Source: Anaspis maculata (taxonomy: Eukaryota > Arthropoda > Insecta > Coleoptera > Scraptiidae). From it: DNA of 64,000 nucleotides. Positions within the stretch are counted from its first letter, which is position 1; each line of letters begins with the position of its first letter. The notes beneath the pieces are model-generated. The model made no database searches and was not told where the DNA came from. It saw nothing but the letters and a program-made list of their open reading frames with translations. Location: NCBI GenBank assembly GCA_949128115.1, contig OX421968.1, positions 6,138,001-6,202,000 on the forward strand, given 5' to 3'. Positions 57,401 to 64,000 of this stretch are shown one piece after another. A program made the translations under genes and the position numbers.

Positions 57401-57716
57401 AGTGAGACTGAGCATATGAAATAATCAATTTCAGAGTAATCGTGAGAGTGAAACAATGACAAAACGCAACCAATGTGTGATCGTTTGGTTTGTTGGCTAT
57501 AATAGTAGCACTACTAGAGGCAGTGACATGCTCCAGAAAAAAACAAAAAGGTATTAGACCAGACTTTCCTGCAGTGCACTCGCACATTCATCTTTCTCAG
57601 TCGCTCTCTACTGATGACTGTTCACAGTCGCGTGTCTTGCACCTTTCTTCCTCTAGGTGATTGGATGTTGATCGAAACCACGAACATTGGCGGTTCAGAG
57701 GTTGGAAAAGTTCACA
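54476..57716. other. No recognisable gene
   Basis: Scattered short frames (54880-55065 -, 55801-56070 +, 57348-57587 -) have no motif. No large repeat seen. Confidence 0.4.
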
Positions 57717-58083
57717 TTGACAATTCACCGCACTCCTCAAAACAGTAGGCCGTATAAGTGTATTACCACCAAGATCATTAGTGAAAACACCCCTCCAGAA
57801 TGACCAACCTAAAACATGGAAATAGTTTCCACTTTTTCAGCAAGATTTTCAGTGCTGTTCGGTTAATTGTTCTAACGAATACACCTCTAGATTCAATATA
57901 TTATCGCTCACATATCGACTTACACTCGGATACCGTTGTGAAAATCCTCGATCTAGCGATAATACACCTCACCTACCGGTGTATTACAACTGACAATTCA
58001 CTTCCCTGCAGAGGTGTCACCTCTCCAATACCAGTTGATAACACACCTCCAGCTTTTAGGCGTTTTCACTGTGAATTGTCATG
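57717..58083. mobile_element. Possible MITE
   Basis: TGACAATTCACCGC at the left and GTGAATTGTCATG at the right form short inverted ends. The interior has repeated AATACACCT / AGGTGT-type blocks in both orientations. Weak evidence. Confidence 0.3.
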
Positions 58084-58801
58084 ACGACACCACACAATAA
58101 ACGTGTAGGTTACTTTTATTACAAATGGACTGCAATCGAGCGAAAAAACTAAATAGAATTTGAAATTGAAATTTGTACTCAAAAATCACGGTCTGCCTGC
58201 ATGCAGGTTGTGAGTTCCAATGGAACTAGGAACAGCAAACGCGTTGATGAAATGTTTCGGAAATCTGTACCTATGTTATTACGTACTCGAGAAAATAACA
58301 TACCGACACGGGAAATGCGTTATAACTGAATAACTGCTAAGGGCAATCATAGCTGGCGAGATCAGGCGCCGTGGAGATATGAAAACGATTTTACCCACAA
58401 AACATAATAAACTAATGATATGCTCGTAATTCTCGAACAAAACTTTCTACTCAGTAAACATTGACGCACATTCGGTGACTTTGAAAAATTGATGTTCAGG
58501 CATTATTGTGTCAATTTATAATAATGGGAGCCATGGACGATTTTGCTCACGCCAGAGTGCGCTCTGGTTGGTCGGGACCTTTTTGGGATTCCACCTAGAT
58601 CAACATCAACGTAAACAAAAAAAGTTTTGCCAAATAGAGTCAAGTGTTATTATGATTGTATTCGACTTCTGAAGTGAACTTGACATGGGGTAACGTTAGG
58701 CAAGACTGACTAGAATGACAAGAGCTTGACGCCTGACGGGTGGCTAAGGTAACATATTGGTCACCAGTTCATGTTGCGCCCTCTGCAACGAGCTTGCGAG
58801 A

Positions 58802-58953
58802 ATAGGTATATAGCGCGATGTGACGGAGAAAAAGTGTCAGCCCTGACCGGGACTCGAACCCGAGTCTTCCATTTGCCGGATGGATACTCTGACCACTAAG
58901 CTATCGGGGAGACAACAGTTCCTCCGCCACCTGCCCACATGAGAGCCGCCACA
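58802..58953 (-). repeat. LTR-head-like segment with tRNA-like sequence, inverted copy
   Basis: Reverse complement of 59393-59545 with ~95% visible identity. On the minus strand it starts TGTGGCGGCTCTCATGTGGG and ends near CGTCACATCGCGC. Confidence 0.7.
58840..58910 (-). tRNA. tRNA-like sequence (probable pseudogene), copy 1
   Basis: On the minus strand it has a perfect A box (TAGCTTAGTGG), B box (GGTTCGAGTCC) and an anticodon stem TCCAT/ATGGA with loop CCGGCAA (anticodon GGC if functional). Position 33 is C instead of U, and the acceptor ends pair poorly (TCCCCGA against TCAGGGC). Because it sits within a repeated LTR-like segment, it is more likely a repeat part than a working tRNA gene. 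Confidence 0.5.
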
Positions 58954-59545
58954 GTAGAGGGGGAGTACCTGTAGTAGCATTATGCGCGCACCATCAGCGC
59001 GCGCACCCTACCAGGGCGGTAAGCTATAAAAGCGCCAACGCACTACCACTCGCTCTCTTTGCCTTCTGCATGTTCGCGCTGCGCAGCTACCCCTTACTCC
59101 GGCCGAATAAATCTGCTGTAACCGAATCCGTGTATTCTATTAGGACCCTCACAAACGTGTCCTAAAATGGTGACCCCGAACAAAAGCAGCACGCACGCAA
59201 TATGCAACTCAAACAAACAGGTACAAAGCAAGCAATGAACAATTAAACAGCACCGCCACTTCTCTGCCCTACGTCCACCCACGTCTTATCCGTCGCCCTA
59301 GGTGGGGGCTACTGAACAACGGTCAACGGTCCATAAGTACGGCGAACGCAGGGGTACATACAAGACGAACAACGTCTCTGGAGGGGGAGTACTGTGGCGG
59401 CTCTCATATGGGCATGTGGTGGAGGAACTGTTGTCTCGCCGATAGCTTAGTGGTCAGAGTATCCATCCGGCAAATGGAAGACCCGGGTTCGAGTCCCGGT
59501 CAGGGCAGACACTTCTTCTCCGTCACATCGCGCCATAGGTACATC
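58954..59545 (+). mobile_element. LTR-retrotransposon-like remnant or miniature element
   Basis: In order: a polypurine-like GTAGAGGGGGAGTAC (58954-58968), a U3-like segment with TATAAAAG (59025-59032), AATAAA (59106-59111), a PBS-like TGGTGACCCCGAAC (59168-59181), ~200 bp of non-coding sequence, a second polypurine-like GGAGGGGGAGTAC (59380-59392) and an LTR head TGTGGCGGCTC (59393 on). No gag or pol. This could be a miniature (TRIM-like) element or a rearranged remnant; the LTRs as read do not match end to end. Confidence 0.5.
59436..59507 (+). tRNA. tRNA-like sequence (probable pseudogene), copy 2
   Basis: Same sequence as copy 1 with a few changes, on the + strand: A box TAGCTTAGTGG, anticodon stem TCCAT/ATGGA, B box GGTTCGAGTCC. 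It lies inside the LTR-head-like segment. Both copies share the C at position 33. Confidence 0.5.
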
Positions 59546-59953
59546 CCACTGATAAGTATAGGTATGTTCGATTTCGAAATCGAAATGCAATCAACCCTAC
59601 CCAAACTGCGAGAGGCGAAAGTAAAAAAGAGAGAAAACCTTTTGTCAACCGAAAATCGCGGAATGTAGGAAAATACCAAGTACCTACAGGATTTTCAAAG
59701 ATTGTGGGTCAACCGCAAAGATGGAGATATCAGTAAAAACGTCATGATGGTCTATTTCGATGAATTGGCGGAGAATTGAAAAGTCTTCGACGCTTTGGGC
59801 GAGTTCTTTCATACTGCTAAACACTATAAATATAAAAGAGAATATAGACAATTTGCCAGGCCTCAATTCTACTTGAAGACTGCATTTTAGGCCGGGCTAA
59901 AATTTTCAGAAAATAATCTTGAGAATATCTACAGTGAAAGATAATAGCTATTT
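59546..59953. other. No recognisable gene
   Basis: A 60-codon minus-strand frame (59684-59866) without motif. Confidence 0.4.
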
Positions 59954-60072
59954 ACGATACGAGTGTTAAAAGTGACAGGTATTATTTTGTGAGCGGGGAC
60001 GCTTGCGAAACGAGCATTAGCGAGTAGAGCAACCCCGCGAACAAAATAAGACACTTTTAACGCGTGTATCGT
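59954..60072. repeat. 119-bp hairpin repeat
   Basis: ACGATACGAGTGTTAAAAGTG and TATTTTGTGAGCGGGG at the left pair with CCCCGCGAACAAAATA and CACTTTTAACGCGTGTATCGT at the right. A partial second copy (CTAAAAGTGACGGGTATTATT) begins near 60187. Confidence 0.65.
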
Positions 60073-60249
60073 ACAGGATTTTATCTACAATGGTCTTTGA
60101 AATGTTTGGTACATGTCAGAATTTATTGAAAATATGACAGGAATGCGCAGAATCATCATTTTTTCACGTCGCCCATGACGACGTGCTAAAAGTGACGGGT
60201 ATTATTGAACGCTTGTAGATAATAATAATTTATTTGTAGATTGAAAAAC

Positions 60250-60345
60250 CAATGAGCCAAGGCTTCTTTCGGCAAACTGCATCCTCATGAATAAGAAGCA
60301 ATCATTACCCACTTGTTGAAAATACACTATTAATGGCATTACTCT
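60250..60345. mobile_element. MITE-like repeat (family 1), partial copy
   Basis: AGCCAAGGCTTCTTTCGGC, AAACTGCATCCTCATGA, AAGAAGCAATCATTACCC and TTGTTGAAAATACACTA match the right half of 35632-35764. Confidence 0.6.
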
Positions 60346-60375
60346 GGTATTCTGTGAGACAGATGAGAAAAATAG

Positions 60376-60472
60376 TATATTACATACCGAGACGGAAAAT
60401 ACATCATTACTGCTGAGGGCAAAGGCAGGAATGATGTATTTACCGTCGAGTCGATGTATACTATTTTACCGA
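60376..60472. repeat. 97-bp hairpin repeat
   Basis: ATAGTATATTACATACCGAG and ACGGAAAATACATCATT pair with AATGATGTATTTACCGTCGA and GTATACTATTTT around the loop ACTGCTGAGGGCAAAGGCAGG. A weaker relative (CATACCGACACGGGAAATGC, CTGCTAAGGGCAATCATA) lies at 58298-58352. Confidence 0.6.
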
Positions 60473-60567
60473 CAATCATTATTGCATATTAACTACTATT
60501 AGTTAACAATTAATGAATACTTGTTTAACAAACGATTTAATCAAGTAAACAGCAATAAATTACTTGG

Positions 60568-61017
60568 GTGGCTGTGACTGAAGACATTGACATTACGTAT
60601 AAAAATATAACAACAATTGCAATCAGTGAAAATTTTCGAAATGTTGAAGATTCTTCAGATTTCACGTCTTTGACTTGCAGCAAGCGGCCGGTCGCTATTT
60701 TGCGTCAATACATACAGCTAAGAATGAATGCAGATCTAGGCAGTGACTGTAGGCCACGGCTTTTCCTAAAAAAATTGCCACATTTTTGGGGTTATCGCAA
60801 CCGGAACGAGACACAAGGCACTGTTTTCGGCGCTCGGCTGCTACATTGCTTGCCAACAGATGATGTGATGTCCTGCAACTTGAAAGGTTGGGAGGATGGA
60901 AGTCCAGCGCCGTTGCAGAAGGATATGTCGAGAACTCTTTGGAAGGGCAGGTGCAAATTGCACACCTACTCACGACAGCTCCAGGGGCAATCGCATTCCA
61001 AAACCTTGTGTGTTTAA
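60568..61017 (+). CDS. Unrecognised 149-codon frame
   Basis: The longest frame not assigned to a repeat in the right third of the window; it starts MAVTEDIDITYKNITT. A 123-codon frame overlaps it on the opposite strand (61066-60695), so at most one is likely real. No domain, signal peptide or membrane segment is apparent, and no nearby exon continues it. Could be an exon, a repeat part or chance. Confidence 0.2.
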   Translation: MAVTEDIDITYKNITTIAISENFRNVEDSSDFTSLTCSKRPVAILRQYIQLRMNADLGSDCRPRLFLKKLPHFWGYRNRNETQGTVFGARLLHCLPTDDVMSCNLKGWEDGSPAPLQKDMSRTLWKGRCKLHTYSRQLQGQSHSKTLCV

Positions 61018-61350
61018 TTAAATCATGCACTCCACTATAGTCCTCCAAATTGTTCGCAGGGCACATTGAATAAAACCAGAAAATAACAATATAACCTGAA
61101 ACCTGTCACAAATTTACCTGTCAATTATTGTATAAATGTGTGCGACACGTCAAAGGCACGAGAATCAAAGAAGGCTAGGTTTCTCTCTCCTAGAAGTGGA
61201 ACACAATCATTCATCACTGCCTTGTTTAAAGGCGTATTACTATAGTGATTGTCGGTGAAATATGTTTCTCAAGTTGAAATGAACGAATGAACCGATGACG
61301 TACATTGTTTGCTAAATTGTCGCGATTATAATAATAGATGATAGTGAACC

Positions 61351-61423
61351 GGCCGGTAGCTCAGAAGCTTAACGCAGCACAACACCAACCTAGATGTCCC
61401 AGGATCAAATCCGGCCCGCAGCA
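61351..61423 (+). tRNA. Degenerate tRNA-like sequence (likely SINE head)
   Basis: GGCCGGTAGCTCAGAAGC supplies a good A box, and GGATCAAATCC is a B box with one or two changes. The anticodon arm does not fold well. A SINE head or pseudogene is more likely than a gene. Confidence 0.4.
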
Positions 61424-61614
61424 ACACATTTTTCTGAGCGATATACATCATCGGAATAATGTATTTTTATAATGAATAAAACGAACTTCAGGTCCCACTT
61501 TGGAAGTTGCGAATCATCCACTAGGCCCGCACATCCAATGCCAATTGCCAGAATGATCATTTTCTTCGCGGACGGAAACAGTTTTGCAGTTGATACCACA
61601 GATCCGCGCATCTC

Positions 61615-62713
61615 GTGGAGCGAAATCGGCCTGAAAAGTCGTCGTTTTTTTTATAAGGTGTAACAGCACCAAACCTTAGGTCTTATAGAGAATCAGATTC
61701 CACGTATGTATGGTCATTTTGGGGATGATCTTGTGACAGGGACCTTTTTTATGGGCAAAAAACCTCAAAAATTGGAAATTAGCAGTTCAGCATTCACAAC
61801 GTTATATTTCTGGATCCAGTTGAGCTATCGGTCTGTTCTTTTTTTTTCAATAAAAGTACATTGAAACACCTTTCCAATGGTACATCACTGACTAAAGATT
61901 ATTGTTCACGAACGTGTTTATAGAACAATAAACATTATATTGACCAAAAATGCAGTCCCTTTTTGACCAGTTCCTCTTTCCTCGTAGGAATCTTTAGATA
62001 CAACCTGCGAGGAAAATGAAGCCGAAATATCAGAGAAAATTTTAAAGGAAGTTTCATTGATCTAGGCCGTATAGTTTGTCAGTTATGAATTTTTTTCTGG
62101 CGCATTGAGTTGGAACGTCGCCCGGCGTGTGCTTGCATACAGTAAATCGCCGCATAACAAACAGTGGAACGCGGCACGGCGCGGCGCGGCGATTTACTGT
62201 ATGCAAGCACACGCCGGGCGACGTTCCAACTCAATGCGCCAGAAAAAAATTCATAACTGACAAACTTTCTTTAAAAGTTTCTATATAATTTCGGCCTCAT
62301 TTTCTACGCAGGTCGTATCTAAAAAATCCTACGAGGAAAGAAGTTCTTCGCATGGTCAAAAAGAGACTGCATTTTTGGTCAATATAATGTTTATTGTTCT
62401 ATAAACACGTTCGTGAACAATTATCTTTAGTCGGTGATGTATCATTGGAAAGGTTTTTCCATGTACTTTTATTTAAAAAAAAGAACAGACCGATAGCTCA
62501 ACTGGATCCAGAAATATAACATTGTGAATGCTGAACTGCTCATTTTCAATTTTTGAGGTTTTTTACCCATAAAAAAGGTCCCTACCACAAGATCATCCCC
62601 AAAATGACCATACATACGTGGAATTTAATTCTCTATAAGACCTATAAGGTTTGTTTGGTGCTGTCATACCTTCAAAAAAAAAACGATGACTTTTCAGGCC
62701 GATTTCGCTCCAC
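61615..62713. mobile_element. 1.1-kb palindrome with GC-rich centre
   Basis: Arms of ~530 bp (outer end GTGGAGCGAAATCGGCCTG) are near-complementary, sharing AAAATGACCATACATACGTG, GATAGCTCAACTGGATCCAG and AATATAATGTTTATTGTTC. The innermost ~54 bp pair (GCGCATTGAGTTGGAACGTC and its complement), leaving a ~34-bp loop of GC-rich sequence (62153-62186). No coding sequence. LINE-derived codons follow directly on the right. Confidence 0.78.
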
Positions 62714-63150
62714 TAATCAGTGTTTGCAACTTGTACCTGGGAGGAGACACTGGATCACGTTCTTTTAATCTGTCCAATTTATTCTCAACTTTGGCACTTC
62801 TATTTGAGAAAATATACCTTTTTTATCTACACCTGACTTTTCCGTTGGGATGCTACTGAACGTTGCTAATATTTTTCAATTATTGCCTGACCTGGTTTTA
62901 TTTTTTTAAAGAGTTCCTTCGTCTGCGCGCTTTCAGCAGAAATTAATAATAGTTCCTATTTTGTGTAAACTGCATTGGTATTTTATTTCTTTTATTTTTC
63001 TTTTAGTGTAAATTTTTCAATTCTAATACGTTTAGCAATTTTTCTGTAAAACAGTTTTTCTTTCTAGGAATTTGTTATTTTTGTTGCATTAGTTGAGCAT
63101 TGCTATAAGAATTGTAATTCTGGGAAAGCAATAAAGAATGATTGATTGAT
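62714..63150 (+). pseudogene. LINE C-terminal fragment and 3' end
   Basis: The frame through ~62735-62825 encodes CTWEETLDHVLLICPIYSQL, the Cys/His knuckle-like C-terminal motif of many LINE ORF2 proteins (C..E.ETLDH.L..CP.Y). A 3' UTR leads to AATAAAGAATGATTGATTGA near 63150, a tail-like repeat. The 5' side is cut by the palindrome. Confidence 0.65.
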
Positions 63151-63389
63151 AATAAAACGAGCTAATAAAATGTTGCATAGGACTACCATAACCCAAAGAG
63201 AGTTGAGGAGGAAAACAATTTATTTATTTTACTACATAACGATTAGATATAAATAATAATTAATGTATCAGTTGTTGGTTGATTGTGGATAAACATTGTT
63301 TGTACCTTGTCGAAATTGAGATATCTTCGATAATGTACCAACCAGAGGCGTAATACTATTAATATTTCAGTGTTGTCCATGAGCGAATT

Positions 63390-63670
63390 GCGCATTTGGG
63401 AACAATGTTCACTGATGCACTTACAAGTCGAAGCCGGGCAGTCCAGGCACTACCTTGTCAAGAAGTCATTTAGAATCATAGAGACGTTTTGCAACATTGG
63501 TTTTAATCTTTGAATCTGCCGCAACTGGAGTATGCATCCGTTGTCTGATAATTCAACCACAAGAAATCTTCTTCTGGATTGTGCAGCGGCGTTTTCTGAA
63601 GCTGCCGGCGTTCAGGGCTGATCTCAGGATTATTTGTGGTTTCTTCGACCATTGTCATTCATCATGAAAT
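63390..63670 (+). pseudogene. LINE post-RT fragment, frameshifted
   Basis: LPQLEYASVV (near 63520-63550) and, in another frame, VQRRFLKLPAFRADLRI (near 63585-63635) match the consecutive post-RT blocks of LINEs (LEYAS.VW ... I..VQRRFL). Two stop codons and a frameshift separate them. A fragment with no tail. Confidence 0.6.
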
Positions 63671-64000
63671 GGAAGATCATGATCAACCAAAAATGGAAGA
63701 ATCAGATATTTTCAAATTGAATATTATTGTTGTGTTGTTTACAACAGTTTCCAGCTCTGGATTGTTAGCATAAATTCCATAGAACTGAACGACAATGCCG
63801 TTAGCTCTTCATAATAACAGTTTGGGCATCGCCAGCACGTACCGGCCGCGAATAATTTTGGTTGACTAAAGGTTTTCTACCAATTTGGCCGTCGTCTCTC
63901 GCAGTTTGAGTGCGATTTATTCAATTTCCATTTCGGAATCGGACATACCCTACTTATTAATTGATACGAATTGACATTGAAAAACTTAAATGTCAGTTTT
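63671..64000. other. No recognisable gene
   Basis: Nothing supported at the window's right edge. Confidence 0.45.

Noticed and set aside
58840..59507. Functional tRNA genes
   Set aside because: Position 33 is C, the acceptor stems pair poorly, and both copies sit within a repeated LTR-like segment in opposite orientation.
60695..61066. 123-codon minus-strand frame as a gene
   Set aside because: It overlaps a longer + strand frame, and neither has a recognisable domain; only the + frame is listed, with low confidence.
1..64000. CRISPR arrays, bacterial operons or riboswitches
   Set aside because: No regularly spaced repeats with unique spacers were seen, and all recognisable content is eukaryotic transposable elements.

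Overview
The window looks like a gene-poor, repeat-packed stretch of an AT-rich animal nuclear genome, most likely an arthropod and probably an insect. The evidence is the mix of repeats: a Ty3/gypsy LTR element, CR1-like LINEs, a Penelope-like element, tRNA-derived SINEs, piggyBac-type and Mutator-type MITEs, and very many foldback repeats. The species cannot be named from sequence alone. I found no host protein-coding gene that I could support, and almost all long open frames belong to transposable elements.

Layout. 1-9 kb holds MITE remnants, a Penelope-like RT remnant (2900-3520) and a tandem array ending in a (GGAC)n tract plus terminal hairpin (6431-7290). 8.7-20 kb holds two copies of one tRNA-derived SINE, several foldbacks, a ~260-bp tandem array with dimeric higher-order structure (13476-15290), and a foldback with a clear 9-bp target duplication (16897-18443). 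22-34 kb is dominated by a ~10.65-kb near-perfect palindrome (23274-33927). It has ~5.06-kb arms and is flanked by the 6-bp direct repeat ATTGTA. It splits a LINE reverse-transcriptase frame whose halves lie at 22297-23273 and 33928-34025, so it behaves as an inserted mobile element and is the most unusual object here. Next come a foldback carrying a piggyBac-type MITE (34026-35142) and a compact Ty3/gypsy element (36274-40119) with intact-looking gag and integrase but no protease, RT or most of RNase H. 42.7-46 kb is a CR1-like LINE with several breaks. 48-54.5 kb is a run of three large foldbacks. 58.8-59.6 kb is a rearranged LTR-like unit with two tRNA-like sequences in opposite orientation. 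61.6-63.7 kb has a 1.1-kb palindrome and LINE fragments.

The recurring theme is inverted repetition: more than a dozen separate foldbacks from ~100 bp to 10.6 kb, several nested in one another. One MITE family (ends GGGGTACTTG) sits at the arm junction of two unrelated foldbacks and beside a tandem array. A small hairpin repeat recurs five times outside the palindrome's mirror copy, with stem changes that keep base pairing. All coordinates, motifs and counts were read by eye; family assignments rest on motifs, not on database searches.
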